Positions 1 through 8,691 are shown, counted from the stretch's first letter. The stretch is 64,000 nt of DNA from Actinopolymorpha pittospori (GCF_014873875.1 NZ_JADBEM010000001.1:5704001-5768000); one strand, 5' to 3'. Program-made: numbers and translations. Notes: generated by a model not told the origin, from the sequence alone.

Positions 1-69
1 GGTCGAACACAGCCGGTCTGAACACCGCTGGTCGTCGGGTCGTCGACGCCACGTGGGGGAGTGACACTC

Positions 70-106
70 GGGCCTGTCCCGCGGATCGTGTCCGCGGGAC
101 AGGCCC
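70..106. terminator. Strong hairpin terminator downstream of the MscS gene
   Basis: A perfect 16-bp inverted repeat (arms 70-85 and 91-106, loop TCGTG) lies just past the stop codon of the minus-strand channel gene. There is no clear T-run, which is common for terminators in GC-rich actinomycetes. It may also end a plus-strand gene entering from the left; a short open frame runs to a TGA at 62-64, but too little is present to call a gene. Confidence 0.75.
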
Positions 107-146
107 GCTGTCATGTCGTCGGGCCGGGGGCCCGGCAGGAGCGTCC

Positions 147-1070
147 TCAGGGGGTGCCGGGGGCGGCGCCGGACTGTCCTGGCTGGCCGGGCCAGACCGG
201 CGTGGGGACGCGGATGTTCCTCGCGTCGAACAACTCCTTCAGCCGCAGCCGGAACTCCCGCTGCACGCCGAAGTGCTGGTTGGGCCGGCACTTGCCGATC
301 ACCCGCAGCGTCAGCGACGAGCCGTTGACCTCCTCGATGCCGACCACCTGCGGCGTCTCGAGGATCTGGTCGCGCCAGTTCTCGTCCTCGGCCAGCTCGC
401 GGCCGACCTGGTTGACGAGCTGCTCGACCTGCGCGACGTCCTCGTCGTAGGCGACGGACACGTCGAGCACCAGGCTCGACCACCCCTGACTCTTGTTGCC
501 GACCCGGAGTACCTCGCCGTTGCGCACGTGCCACAGCACACCGTCGCCGTCCCGCAACCTGGTCACCCGCAGGCCGACGCCCTCCACGGTGCCGGAGGCC
601 TGACCCATGTCGATCACGTCACCCACGCCGTACTGGTCCTCGAGCAGCATGAAGACGCCGGCGAGGAAGTCCTTGACGAGGTTCTGGGCACCGAAACCGA
701 GCGCGACACCCACGACGCCGGCGCTGGCGAGGACGGGAGCGAGCTGGAAGCCGAGTTGGTTCAGCGCGGTCAGCGTCACCATGCTGGCGATGACGACCGT
801 GGTGATGCTCTTGAACAGGGATCCGAGCGCGTGCGCACGCTGGGAACGGCGTTCGTGGTAGAGCGTGCCGTTGTTGCCGATGAGCTGGGCCGCGCGCTCG
901 CTGCCGAAGAAGTGCCTTGGTGGCTCGAGGCCGGCGGTCTTGATCACCAGGCGGTCGACGAGCCGGTTCAGCACCGCACGGAGGGCGACTCCGAGAACGA
1001 TCAGGAACGCGACGCGGGCGGGGGTGTCGGCGTAGGCGGTGAACTCGTTCCAGGTGAGCGCGAACGGCAT
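147..1070 (-). CDS. MscS-family small-conductance mechanosensitive ion channel
   Basis: This 307-residue membrane protein should act as a pressure-release channel that opens under hypo-osmotic stress. It has the usual small MscS layout: N-terminal transmembrane segments (around residues 18-38 and 85-110), then a pore-lining helix rich in Gly and Ala followed by the family segment GFGAQNLVKDFLAGVFMLLE near residues 124-143, then the beta-domain with VGDVIDMG and a cytoplasmic alpha/beta domain. The last 20 residues are a Pro/Gly-rich tail of no known role. It stands alone, with a terminator after it and about 350 bases before it. The family call is firm; the physiological role is inferred from the family. 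Confidence 0.92.
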   Translation of the reverse strand: MPFALTWNEFTAYADTPARVAFLIVLGVALRAVLNRLVDRLVIKTAGLEPPRHFFGSERAAQLIGNNGTLYHERRSQRAHALGSLFKSITTVVIASMVTLTALNQLGFQLAPVLASAGVVGVALGFGAQNLVKDFLAGVFMLLEDQYGVGDVIDMGQASGTVEGVGLRVTRLRDGDGVLWHVRNGEVLRVGNKSQGWSSLVLDVSVAYDEDVAQVEQLVNQVGRELAEDENWRDQILETPQVVGIEEVNGSSLTLRVIGKCRPNQHFGVQREFRLRLKELFDARNIRVPTPVWPGQPGQSGAAPGTP

Positions 1071-1300
1071 CAGCGGGCATCCAGGTGCTGCGGGGACGGG
1101 CGGACCATGGTCCCCGAGCCTAAGAGCCCGGCCCGGCGAGCCCCAACAGGAGGCCAGTATTCGGGCGTGTCCCGCGATCCGGGGGAGAGGCCACTTCGAT
1201 CACGCCTTGCGACGTTATGTCCGAGATGCCCGCACCCGGCGGGCCCGGTGACACGACCCGGTGAAACGACCTGGTGAGGCGGCGTCCTGCGCGTGGCCCC

Positions 1301-1350
1301 GGATGCCCCCGGATGCCCCCGGACATGCCCGGACATGCCCGAGACATGCC
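1301..1350. repeat. Run of 10-bp tandem repeats
   Basis: Five successive 10-base units run GGATGCCCCC twice, GGACATGCCC twice, then a diverged GAGACATGCC. The period is close to one turn of the helix. The array is intergenic, between the MscS gene and the binding-protein terminator. Its function is unknown. Confidence 0.7.
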
Positions 1351-1360
1351 CCTGACACGG

Positions 1361-1403
1361 CGACGCGGCGCCGACCCCCCACCGGGGAGTCGACGCCGCG
1401 TCG
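1361..1403 (-). terminator. Terminator of the distal binding-protein gene
   Basis: Arms of 15 bases (1361-1375 and 1389-1403) pair with a single wobble around a C/G-rich loop, 17 bases past the stop codon. A closely related hairpin follows the neighbouring paralogue at 3380-3421, so gene and terminator appear to have been duplicated together. Confidence 0.8.
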
Positions 1404-1419
1404 TGAAGTACGGCCGGTG

Positions 1420-3078
1420 CTACTTGGTGTTGGCGCCGCGCTCCTGGATCTGGTCCTGGTACTCCTTGCGGATCTGCTCGCCGCCCTCCTTGAGCCACGT
1501 CGCGACCGCGTCGTCCCACGCGCTCAGCGGCTTGCGGCCCTGGATCACGGCGTTCATCTCGTCGGTGAGCTTGCCGTCGATGGTGGAGCCCTTGGTCGAC
1601 TGGGTGTTGGAGTACATGCCGAGGCAGGGGTTCGGGATCCCGTTCGGCACGACCGTCTGTTCGTAGGTGTGCTGGATCTCGACGTCACCCTTACGGCCGG
1701 GCTGGTAGGTGACCGAGGGCCCTTCGGCGATGTAGCGGATCGGGATGACCGTCTCGCTCAGTCCGACAGGGGTGTACTTCGGGTCGCCGTTGTTGTCGAT
1801 GGTGTGGTGCACGCCCTCCTGCCCGTAGAGGCGGAAGAAGTACTCCTCACTCCCGAACGGCGCGGCCAGCCAGTTGCAGACCCGGAGCAGCTCCTGGAGC
1901 CGAGTCTTGTCGGCCTTCTTGAACGCCGTCATGCTGTAGTTCGAGCCGCCGTGGGCGATCTTCCCCTCGCCCCCGTCGTAGCCGGGAATGACCATGAGGT
2001 CGAGCTTGAAGCCGGGGTTGTTGACGTTGTCCTGGATGTACTGGGTCCAGCCCTGGTAGCCGTCGCTGTGGATGCAGATCGTGCCGGCGTTGAACCACTG
2101 CTTGAACGGCACGGCCTGGGAGAAGGCGTCGGGATGGATCAGGCCTTCCTTCCAGAACTGCCGCGCGGTGTCGATGGCGCGGCGCTCCTCCTCCGTCTCG
2201 TTGCGGTGGGTGAGCTTGCCGTTCTCGTAGCGCCAGGTGTTGGGCGCGTGGAGCATGGTCCGAACGAGGTCACGGACCGCGGTCGCGGTGGCGAACCCCC
2301 ACCGCTTCGCTTTCGGATCCGTCAGGCCCTTGGCGATGGTGTGGAACTCCTCGTAGCTCTTCGGCTGTGTGGGCAGGCCGAGCTTCTCGAAGATGTCGGC
2401 GCGGATGAACGGGAAGCCGCCGACCGCGTCACGGGGCACTGGGATGCCGTAGATGCCGCCGTTGTAGATGCAGGGTTCCCAGGACCGTTCCGGGATGCTG
2501 GCGAGGTTCGGGTAGTCCTTGATGGCGTCGCCGGAGAGAAGGTCCGTCAGGTTGGCGAACTTCGCCTCCAGCAGCTGCGGGAAGTTCGGGACCGACCCCA
2601 TCTGCAGGAAGTCCGGGAGTTCGCCGCCTGCGATCGTGGTGGCGAACTTGTTCCCGTAGTCGGAGTTCGGGATCATCGTAATCTTCAGATCCGTCCCCAG
2701 CCGCTTGTCGAGCTCGGCCCAGTACTTGTTCTTGGGGGCCGTCGGCGGGAGCGGGTAGTAGATGTTGGCCATCGCGGTGACCGAACCGCCGGAGCCGATC
2801 TCACCCTCGACCGACTTCGGGTGCTCCTTCGGGTAACTGAAGAAGCCCGGCCGGATGTAACCGAATTGGCCGGGCAGGTCCGGGTCGACGCCGGTGTACG
2901 GAACGTTCGCGGGCAGTTTCACGGCCTTGTTGGCGGTGACGGCCTTCTTCTGCGCCTCCTCCGAGTTCGCGCCTCCGCCTCCGCAGGCGGTGAGTAACGA
3001 GCCGGCCCCCGACACCAGCAAGGCGGTGCCGCCCGCACTCCTCAGGAAGGTACGGCGACTGACAGACGGTCGTGCCAT
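1420..3078 (-). CDS. ABC transporter extracellular solute-binding lipoprotein (second copy)
   Basis: This 552-residue protein should capture a carbohydrate outside the cell and deliver it to the membrane permeases encoded upstream. The N-terminus MARPSVSRRTFLRSAGG is a twin-arginine signal, followed by a hydrophobic segment and the lipobox LLTAC near residues 29-33, so it is probably a Tat-exported lipoprotein. The rest resembles the large LplA/YtcQ-type sugar-binding proteins of family 1. The ATG at 3078 was chosen because an AGGAGAG ribosome site precedes it and because it matches the start of the neighbouring paralogue; a longer open frame reaches 3195. It closely resembles the product of 3438-5105, and about 190 bases at the 3' end are identical. 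The substrate is not readable from sequence. Confidence 0.93.
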   Translation of the reverse strand: MARPSVSRRTFLRSAGGTALLVSGAGSLLTACGGGGANSEEAQKKAVTANKAVKLPANVPYTGVDPDLPGQFGYIRPGFFSYPKEHPKSVEGEIGSGGSVTAMANIYYPLPPTAPKNKYWAELDKRLGTDLKITMIPNSDYGNKFATTIAGGELPDFLQMGSVPNFPQLLEAKFANLTDLLSGDAIKDYPNLASIPERSWEPCIYNGGIYGIPVPRDAVGGFPFIRADIFEKLGLPTQPKSYEEFHTIAKGLTDPKAKRWGFATATAVRDLVRTMLHAPNTWRYENGKLTHRNETEEERRAIDTARQFWKEGLIHPDAFSQAVPFKQWFNAGTICIHSDGYQGWTQYIQDNVNNPGFKLDLMVIPGYDGGEGKIAHGGSNYSMTAFKKADKTRLQELLRVCNWLAAPFGSEEYFFRLYGQEGVHHTIDNNGDPKYTPVGLSETVIPIRYIAEGPSVTYQPGRKGDVEIQHTYEQTVVPNGIPNPCLGMYSNTQSTKGSTIDGKLTDEMNAVIQGRKPLSAWDDAVATWLKEGGEQIRKEYQDQIQERGANTK

Positions 3079-3437
3079 GAGCTTCTCTCCTAAAGGGATC
3101 GACGAGCAGGATGGAACGACGGAGCGGAGGGGCTCGCCAGCTGGATCAACTACGGGGCTGGAGCAGCTAACCTCCGGGCGGGACTGGACTGGCAAACACT
3201 GCGTGGGTATCTCATTCGCCGCTGGTGGCGACTGGTTGTCGCCGTGGACATTCGGTCAGAAAGCACGCTCGGCCAGCTCCTGCTGAGGAACTGGCCGAGG
3301 AAGCGTCGTGGTGCGGCCGCAAGTCGCCGACCGGCACCTTGGGGCCGCACTACGCGGAGGTCTGTACTACGCGGTGATTCGACGCGGCGCCGACTCCCAC
3401 CGGGGAGTCGACGCCGCGTCGTGAAGTACGGCCGGTG
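3079..3437. other. Region between the two binding-protein genes
   Basis: No gene is seen. On the minus strand this is the leader of the second binding-protein gene. A 9-bp stem (CTCGGCCAG with CTGGCCGAG) spans 3268-3299, and the terminator of the first copy is at 3380-3421. Its length and the terminator suggest the second copy can be expressed separately from the transport operon, although no promoter is obvious. Confidence 0.5.
3380..3421 (-). terminator. Terminator of the first binding-protein gene
   Basis: A 19-base arm starting CGACGCGGCGCC pairs with its partner ending at 3421 across a 4-base loop, with one wobble. It lies 16 bases past the stop codon and is nearly the same as the hairpin at 1361-1403. 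Confidence 0.8.
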
Positions 3438-5105
3438 CTACTTGGTGTTGGCGCCGCGCTCCTGGATCTGGTCCTGGTACTCCTTGCGGATCTGCTCGCC
3501 GCCCTCCTTGAGCCACGTCGCGACCGCGTCGTCCCACGCGCTCAGCGGCTTGCGGCCCTGGATCACGGCGTTCATCTCGTCGGTGAGCTTCGCGTCGATG
3601 GTCGCGCCCTTGGACTGCTGGGTGTTGGAGTACAGACCGAGGCAGGGGTTGGGGATTCCGTCCGGCACGACGGTCTGTTCGTAGGTGTGCTGGATCTCGA
3701 CGTCACCCTTACGGCCCGGCTGGTAGGTGACCGACGGTCCCTCGGCGATGTAGCGGATCGGGATGACCGTCTCGCTCAGGCCGACCGGGGTGTACTTCGG
3801 GTCGCCGTTGTTGTCGATGGTGTGGTGCACACCCTCCTGCCCGTACAGGCGGAAGAAGTACTCGTCGGACCCGAACGGTGCGGCCAGCCAGTTGGCGATC
3901 CGCAGCAGCTCCTGGATCCGGGTCTTGTCGCCCTTCTTGATGCCCGTCATCCCGTTGAGGAACGTCGAACCACCGTGGGAGATCTTGCCCGGTCCACCGC
4001 CGTCGTAGGCCGGAACGAGCATCAGGTCGAGCTTGAAGCCGGGGGTGTTGACGTTGTCCTGGATGTACTGCGTCCAGCCCTGGTAGCCGTCGCTGTGGAT
4101 GCAGATCGTGCCGGCGTTGAACCACTGCTTGAACGGCACTGCTTGCCCGAACGCGTCGGGGTGGATCAGCCCTTCCTTCCAGAACTGCCGGGCGATGTCG
4201 ACCGCGCGACGCTCCTGCTCCGTCTCGTTGCGGTGAGTGAGCTTGCCGCCCTCGTTGTGCCAGGTGTTCGGCGCGCTCAGCATCGTGCGGCCGAGGTCGC
4301 GGACCGCGGTCGCGGTGGCGAACGCCCACCGCTTCGCCTTCGCGTCGGAGAGCCCCTTGGCGACGGTGTGGAACTCCTCGTAGTCCTTCGGCTGGGTCGG
4401 AAGCCCGAACTTCTCGAAGATGTCGGCCCGGATGAAGGGGAAGCCGCCAACCGCGTCGCGAGGAACGGGGATGCCGTAGATACCGCCGTTGAAGATGCAC
4501 GCCTGCCAGGACCGCTCCGGGATGCTGGCGAGGTTCGGGTAGTCCTTGATGGCGTCGCCGGAGAGGAACTCCGTCAGGTTGGCGAACTTCGCCTCGAGCA
4601 GCTGCGGGAGGTTCGCGACCGGAATGATCTGGGTGAAGTCCGGCAGGTCGCCACCCGCGATGGTGGTCGCGAACTTGTTGGTGTAGTCCGCGTTCGGAAC
4701 CATCGTCATCTTGAGGTCGGCGTTCAGCCGCTTGTTCAGCTCGGCCCAGTACTTGTTCTTGGGCGCGGTCGGCGGGATGGGGTAGTAGATGTTGGCCATC
4801 GCGCTGACCGACCCGCCCGAGCCGACCTCACCCTGGACCGACTTCGGGTGCTCCTTCGGGTAGCTGAAGAAGCCCGGCCGGACGTAGCCGAACTCGCCCG
4901 CCAGGTCCGGGTGGACGCCGGTGTAGGGCACGTTGGTCGGCAGCTTCACGGCCTTGTTGGCCGTCACCGCCTTCTTCTGCGCCTCCTCCGAGGTGGCACC
5001 ACTGCTGCCACAGGCGGTGAGCAACGAGCCGGCCCCCGACGCCAGCAGGGCCGCGCCGCCCGCACCCCTCAGGAAGGTACGGCGACTGACGGAAGGTCGT
5101 GCCAT
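3438..5105 (-). CDS. ABC transporter extracellular solute-binding lipoprotein (first copy)
   Basis: This 555-residue paralogue of the product of 1420-3078 is the binding protein that directly follows the permease genes (21-base gap), so it is the likely primary receptor of the operon. It starts MARPSVSRRTFLRGAGG, has a Tat twin-arginine motif and a lipobox ending at Cys33 (LLTAC), and has an AAGGAGA ribosome site before the ATG. Differences from the copy are spread over the mature protein, including residues such as NADLKMTMVPNADY against TDLKITMIPNSDY, so the two may bind different sugars or the same one with different affinity. No ATPase gene is present; such importers often share a general MsmK-type ATPase encoded elsewhere. 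Confidence 0.94.
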   Translation of the reverse strand: MARPSVSRRTFLRGAGGAALLASGAGSLLTACGSSGATSEEAQKKAVTANKAVKLPTNVPYTGVHPDLAGEFGYVRPGFFSYPKEHPKSVQGEVGSGGSVSAMANIYYPIPPTAPKNKYWAELNKRLNADLKMTMVPNADYTNKFATTIAGGDLPDFTQIIPVANLPQLLEAKFANLTEFLSGDAIKDYPNLASIPERSWQACIFNGGIYGIPVPRDAVGGFPFIRADIFEKFGLPTQPKDYEEFHTVAKGLSDAKAKRWAFATATAVRDLGRTMLSAPNTWHNEGGKLTHRNETEQERRAVDIARQFWKEGLIHPDAFGQAVPFKQWFNAGTICIHSDGYQGWTQYIQDNVNTPGFKLDLMLVPAYDGGGPGKISHGGSTFLNGMTGIKKGDKTRIQELLRIANWLAAPFGSDEYFFRLYGQEGVHHTIDNNGDPKYTPVGLSETVIPIRYIAEGPSVTYQPGRKGDVEIQHTYEQTVVPDGIPNPCLGLYSNTQQSKGATIDAKLTDEMNAVIQGRKPLSAWDDAVATWLKEGGEQIRKEYQDQIQERGANTK

Positions 5106-5126
5106 GGAACTGTCTCCTTGATGATG

Positions 5127-6023
5127 TCAGCCCTTGACTGCGCCGACGAGCACACCCTTGGCGAAGTGCCGCTGCAGGAAGGGATACACGAGCAGGATGG
5201 GAACGATGGAGATGACGAGGATCGCCATCTGGATCGACTGCTGCGGCGGTAGTGCCTCGCCGCCGACGGCGAGCTGGTCGGTACCAAGTGCCGCCTGGTT
5301 GACCACGAAGGTCCGGAGGACCAGCTGCAACGGCCACTTCTCCGGGGTGTTGATGTAGATGAGCGCCTGGAAGAAGTTGTTCCAGTAGCCGACGGCGTAG
5401 AACAGCCCGATGACGGCCATCACCGCCTTGGACAGTGGAAGCACGATCCGGGTGAGGACGTGGAACTCACTGGCACCGTCGATCCGCGCGCTCTCGAAGA
5501 GCTCCTCCGGTAACTCCATGAAGAAGGCCCGCATGACGATGACGTTGAAGCCGTTGATGAGCACGGGCAGGATCAGCGACCAGTAGCTGTCGAGCAGGCC
5601 GAGCGACTTGACCACCAGGTAGTTGGGGATCAGGCCGGCGCCGAAGAGCAGGCTGCCGAGCACCACGAACAGGATCGGTCGGTGCAGGAGGCTTCCCGGG
5701 CGGCTCAGGGAGTACGCAAGGCCGGTCGTGGCGGCGAGGCTGAGGAACGTTCCGACGACCGTGATGGCGACGCTGACGAAGAGCGCCCGGGTGACGACAC
5801 CGCCGGCGAGCACCGCCTTGTAGGAGTCGAACGAGGGGTCCTTCGGGAACAACAGGAACCCGCCGGCCTCGGTGAGGGCCTTCTGGTCGGCGAGGCTCGT
5901 GGAGATCACCGCGAGGAACGGGATGAGCACCAGTAGACAGACGATGATGAGCGTGACGCACTTCAACGCCGTCGTGAGTGGTGAGGGCTTGTCCATCCAG
6001 ATGGGACGCGTCGCGGCCTTCAT
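5127..6023 (-). CDS. Carbohydrate ABC transporter permease, LplC/YtcP type
   Basis: This 298-residue inner-membrane subunit forms half of the translocation channel for the adjacent binding proteins. It has six predicted membrane spans and the cytoplasmic EAA-type loop ESARIDGASEFHVLTRIVLP near residues 180-199 that docks onto the ATPase. The C-terminus, ending LQRHFAKGVLVGAVKG, is typical of the MalG/LplC group. Its ATG overlaps the stop of the upstream permease gene by four bases (ATGA), showing translational coupling. Family and role are well supported; the substrate is unknown. Confidence 0.95.
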   Translation of the reverse strand: MKAATRPIWMDKPSPLTTALKCVTLIIVCLLVLIPFLAVISTSLADQKALTEAGGFLLFPKDPSFDSYKAVLAGGVVTRALFVSVAITVVGTFLSLAATTGLAYSLSRPGSLLHRPILFVVLGSLLFGAGLIPNYLVVKSLGLLDSYWSLILPVLINGFNVIVMRAFFMELPEELFESARIDGASEFHVLTRIVLPLSKAVMAVIGLFYAVGYWNNFFQALIYINTPEKWPLQLVLRTFVVNQAALGTDQLAVGGEALPPQQSIQMAILVISIVPILLVYPFLQRHFAKGVLVGAVKG

Positions 6024-7024
6024 CGGCTGTAGACACCTCGTTCCCCGAAGATGTGGGCAACCTTGTTGGCACCGACGATGAGCGCGACGCCGACGAGGCC
6101 CTTCACCAGACCCACCGCTGTCGAGACGCCCCAGTTACCGCCCAGGATGCCGTTGTTGTAGACGTACGTGTCGAGCACTTCGCTGGCATCCCGCCCGACC
6201 GCGTTCTGTTGCAGGATGATCTGCTCGAACCCGACGTTGAGCACGTGGCCGAGTCGCAGGATCAGCAGCAGGACGATGAGGCTGCGCAGCGAAGGAAGCG
6301 TGATGTGCCACAGTCGGCGCCACCCGTTGGCGCCGTCCACGGCGGCCGCTTCGTACAGGCTCGTGTCGACCCGTGAGATAGCGGCCAGGAAGATGATGGT
6401 GTTCCAGCCGGTCTCCTTCCAGATGACCTGGCTGGTGATGAGGCCCTTGAAGAGGTCGGGCGCACCGATGATCTGCAGCGTCGCCCAGTCGTGCTCGCGC
6501 AGGAACGTGTTGAGCATGCCCGCGTTGCCGAGCATCTCCTGGAACAACGCGACGACGATGACCCAGGACAGGAAGTGCGGCAGGTAGACGACCGACTGCA
6601 CGAACCGCTTCACCCAGTCGAACATCACGCTGTTGAGCAGGAGCGCGAGCGCAATCGGCACGGGGAAGACGAAGATGACCTGGATCAGGCTGATGACCAG
6701 CGTGTTGACCAGGGCGGCGATGAACGTCGGATCGCCGTTGAAGATGACCTGGAAGTTACTGAACCCCACCCACGGGCTCGCCTGGATACCGAGATAGGGC
6801 TGGTAGTCCTTGAAGGCGATGACGTTCCCGAGTAACGGGAGGTACTGGAAGATCAGGAGCGCGGCGAGCCCCGGTAGACCGATGACCAGCACCAGCCAGT
6901 CGCGGCGTATCCGCGCACCGAGCAGGCCGAACCTGCCGGTCTCGGCGGAGCTGGACGGCCGTCTGGACGGCGGCGTTGGACGGGCGCGGTTTCGCGCGAG
7001 GAGGCCTTGGCTGTTTCCGGCCAT
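6020..7024 (-). CDS. Carbohydrate ABC transporter permease, LplB/YteP type
   Basis: This first gene of the uptake operon encodes the partner permease of 334 residues. A basic, Ser/Pro-rich N-terminal tail of about 40 residues precedes six membrane spans. The EAA loop reads YEAAAVDGANGWRRLWHITLP, and the C-terminus GERGVYSR is characteristic of LplB-type permeases. The frame is open up to 7153, but the ATG at 7024 has a GGAGGAG ribosome site eight bases upstream and gives the usual length. Downstream genes are coupled or closely spaced: permease, binding protein, second binding protein. Confidence 0.93.
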   Translation of the reverse strand: MAGNSQGLLARNRARPTPPSRRPSSSAETGRFGLLGARIRRDWLVLVIGLPGLAALLIFQYLPLLGNVIAFKDYQPYLGIQASPWVGFSNFQVIFNGDPTFIAALVNTLVISLIQVIFVFPVPIALALLLNSVMFDWVKRFVQSVVYLPHFLSWVIVVALFQEMLGNAGMLNTFLREHDWATLQIIGAPDLFKGLITSQVIWKETGWNTIIFLAAISRVDTSLYEAAAVDGANGWRRLWHITLPSLRSLIVLLLILRLGHVLNVGFEQIILQQNAVGRDASEVLDTYVYNNGILGGNWGVSTAVGLVKGLVGVALIVGANKVAHIFGERGVYSR

Positions 7025-7136
7025 GTACCTGGCTCCTCCGGGTGCTCGACGTGACTGGCGGTGCGGCTTGGTTTGCGTTTGGAACAGTGACCGAATCGAC
7101 ACACGCTGGCCGAGATCCTGCCTGCTCCGGATCTTC

Positions 7137-7151
7137 GGGAAGCGTTTTCCC
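7137..7151. promoter_or_regulatory. Candidate LacI-type operator upstream of the carbohydrate ABC operon
   Basis: GGGAAGCGTTTTCCC is an imperfect palindrome centred on CG, like operators of LacI-family sugar regulators. It lies about 113 bases upstream of the first permease start. A weaker CG-centred site (TGATAGCGCTTGAC) is at 7316-7329. No LacI-family gene is present in the window, so any regulator would act in trans. Confidence 0.35.
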
Positions 7152-7283
7152 ATCTCAGAGAACTGCGGTGGTCACACGAGGCGGACGGCCGTATACGGGC
7201 ATCGTCGAGCCCGTCGTGACTGGGCACCACAAACGCCACGAACTGGACGGCAGACCGTCGATCCATGATGTTGTGCCGGGAGG

Positions 7284-7311
7284 CTACTACCAAGGTGGAT
7301 CGTCACGTCAA
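7284..7311 (-). promoter_or_regulatory. Candidate promoter of the carbohydrate ABC operon
   Basis: On the minus strand TTGACG (7306-7311) and TAGTAG (7284-7289) are 16 bases apart, about 260 bases before the first permease gene. The palindromes at 7137 and 7316 lie on either side. Assigned by consensus only. Confidence 0.3.
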
Positions 7312-7329
7312 GAGGTGATAGCGCTTGAC

Positions 7330-7919
7330 TTTTCGTGATCGAGCGGTTGACCCGACTTGCTGGTCAGGTGAACAATCAGAGGTTTTCGAGGGCCCGTTCC
7401 GGCGAGAAGTTCGACCGATACACGCCCGTTCGGAGGGCGTCGAGCCACTGTCGGCGTTGTCCAGGTCACACCTCGTCCCACGTTCCGGTCTCGTGTCGAT
7501 CACGTTTCGACAATGAACGCGGGTCGCATCGCCCGTAGGACGTCCGATGTCGGCCGCGCGGTCGGAAGTCGCGGCGCGGTCGTGTGTCGTGCGGTAACCT
7601 CCGCGTCGCCCTCAGCGTTCGGCGACGTCGGGCCCGGCGTTCCGGCCACCTCGGCACGGTCGTGTTCGTCCGCCGCCACTGTCGAAGGAGGCGCAACCCT
7701 CGCTTGCGCTTCCTCGGGAGTTCCTGACCCCGTTGCGTTCTAGGGCCGGCTTCTCGGACTCACCATGGTGTGGAGGCTTCGCTGTGTTGCCGGTAGGCCG
7801 AGTTCGGCTGCTGGCTCTCGGGCCCGGCGGCGTAGAGTCCGGCGCGCAGGTGGGCCGGGGCGCTCGCGTGCTCCCAGGAAGCACTGGGTACGGTGTGGTT
7901 CGTGACGAAGGGTAGGGCG
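7330..7919. other. Long intergenic region without a supported gene
   Basis: Between the operon promoter region and the membrane-protein gene at 7920 there are about 590 bases with no convincing coding signal. The frames present are Ser/Arg/Ala-rich and lack ribosome sites. A hairpin is visible at 7687-7713 (GGAGGCGCAA with TTGCGCTTCC, one wobble). No riboswitch or RNA gene is recognised. Confidence 0.5.
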
Positions 7920-8297
7920 ATGATCGGTCGCGCATTGCGCCGCGTTCTCGTTGTGGGCGCCCTGACGGGCGTCGGTGCGGTCGGCACAGCCTCAGTGGCA
8001 CTGGCCGAGACGCCCGACAGTTGGACGAAGAGCGCACCGATGCCCCTCCTGGAGGTGCTCGGCATCTACGTCGGTATTCCGGTGGCGCTGTTCGCGTTGA
8101 TCGCGCTCCTGGTGGTCGCCCCCTCGCTGGTCCGTGGTGCGAATCTGCAGCCCGGCGTGGAGTGGAGCGGGCAGCCGGAGTGGTTCGGCGCACGTCCAGA
8201 CGACGAGGCGATCCCGACCGGAGACTCGACGACGGACGAGCTGTCCGAGGCGAAGGCTTCCGCCGTGACTCGAGGGGGCGCGGGTGGCCGTTGGTGA
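7920..8297 (+). CDS. Small membrane protein of unknown function
   Basis: This 125-residue protein has a signal-like N-terminus (MIGRALRRVLVVGALTGVG, then a candidate cleavage site after ASVALA near residue 30), a short exported loop, one strong membrane span (about residues 43-68) and a polar, acidic C-terminal tail. A start at 7893 is possible, but the ATG at 7920 follows AGGGTAGGG and gives a cleaner signal peptide. The next gene starts 14 bases before its stop, so the two are translationally coupled and probably work together. Such a pair occurs in other actinomycetes, but I know of no assigned function. Confidence 0.75.
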   Translation: MIGRALRRVLVVGALTGVGAVGTASVALAETPDSWTKSAPMPLLEVLGIYVGIPVALFALIALLVVAPSLVRGANLQPGVEWSGQPEWFGARPDDEAIPTGDSTTDELSEAKASAVTRGGAGGRW

Positions 8298-8673
8298 CAC
8301 GTTCGGCCCACGGGAGCGCAGCGAGATCGAACGCGCTGTCCGGGTAGCCGAACAGATCTCCGGACTGCCTTTCTCGGCCTACGTCGGACCGTCCGAGGGC
8401 GACGCGCGGTTGTTCGCCGAGCGTCTGCACGCCGGACTCCCCAACGCGCCGCACAGCGTCCTGGTGCTGGTGGATCCCGTTCACCATCTGGTGGAGGTCG
8501 TCACCGGCACCGAGGCCCGGCGGGTGCTCAGTGACACCGACTGCGAGCTCGTGGTCCTCGCGATGCGTTCGGCCTTCGCCGACGGCGATCTCGTCGGTGG
8601 CCTCGTCGCCGGACTGCAACAGTTGGGCGACCACGCTCGGCAGCCTCGCACCGTCCACACCGACGAGGAGTAG
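8284..8673 (+). CDS. DUF5130-like protein (TPM-type fold)
   Basis: This 129-residue soluble protein has a GTG start at 8284 overlapping the preceding gene. The sequence (ERSEIERAVRVAEQISGLPFSAYVG, then LVLVDPVHHLVEVVTG and LAMRSAFADGDLVGGLVAGLQQLGD) fits the DUF5130 family, which resembles the TPM domain found in membrane-associated repair and maintenance proteins. It has no signal peptide or membrane span of its own and probably associates with the coupled membrane protein. Biochemical function is unknown. Confidence 0.75.
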   Translation: MAVGDTFGPRERSEIERAVRVAEQISGLPFSAYVGPSEGDARLFAERLHAGLPNAPHSVLVLVDPVHHLVEVVTGTEARRVLSDTDCELVVLAMRSAFADGDLVGGLVAGLQQLGDHARQPRTVHTDEE

Positions 8674-8691
8674 CTCTCCTCTCTTCTCGGT

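Larger units (their letters stand above)
1071..1419. other. Intergenic region with short tandem repeats and a terminator
   Basis: No gene is supported here. The stretch holds three 13-base units resembling CCCGGTGACACGA (1244-1282), a run of 10-base units (1301-1350) and the binding-protein terminator (1361-1403). The promoter of the MscS gene must lie toward 1071-1240 on the minus strand, but I see no convincing -35/-10 pair. Confidence 0.6.

Noticed and set aside
1261..5252. Long plus-strand open frames (578 and 605 codons) across the binding-protein genes
   Set aside because: They are antisense shadows of the minus-strand genes, rich in Val/Arg/Glu/Asp from GC-biased third positions, with no family resemblance. 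The opposite strand encodes clear lipoproteins with signal peptides and ribosome sites.
7513..7743. 76-codon open frame in the long gap before the membrane-protein gene
   Set aside because: Ala/Ser/Val-rich low-complexity sequence, no ribosome site and no family resemblance.
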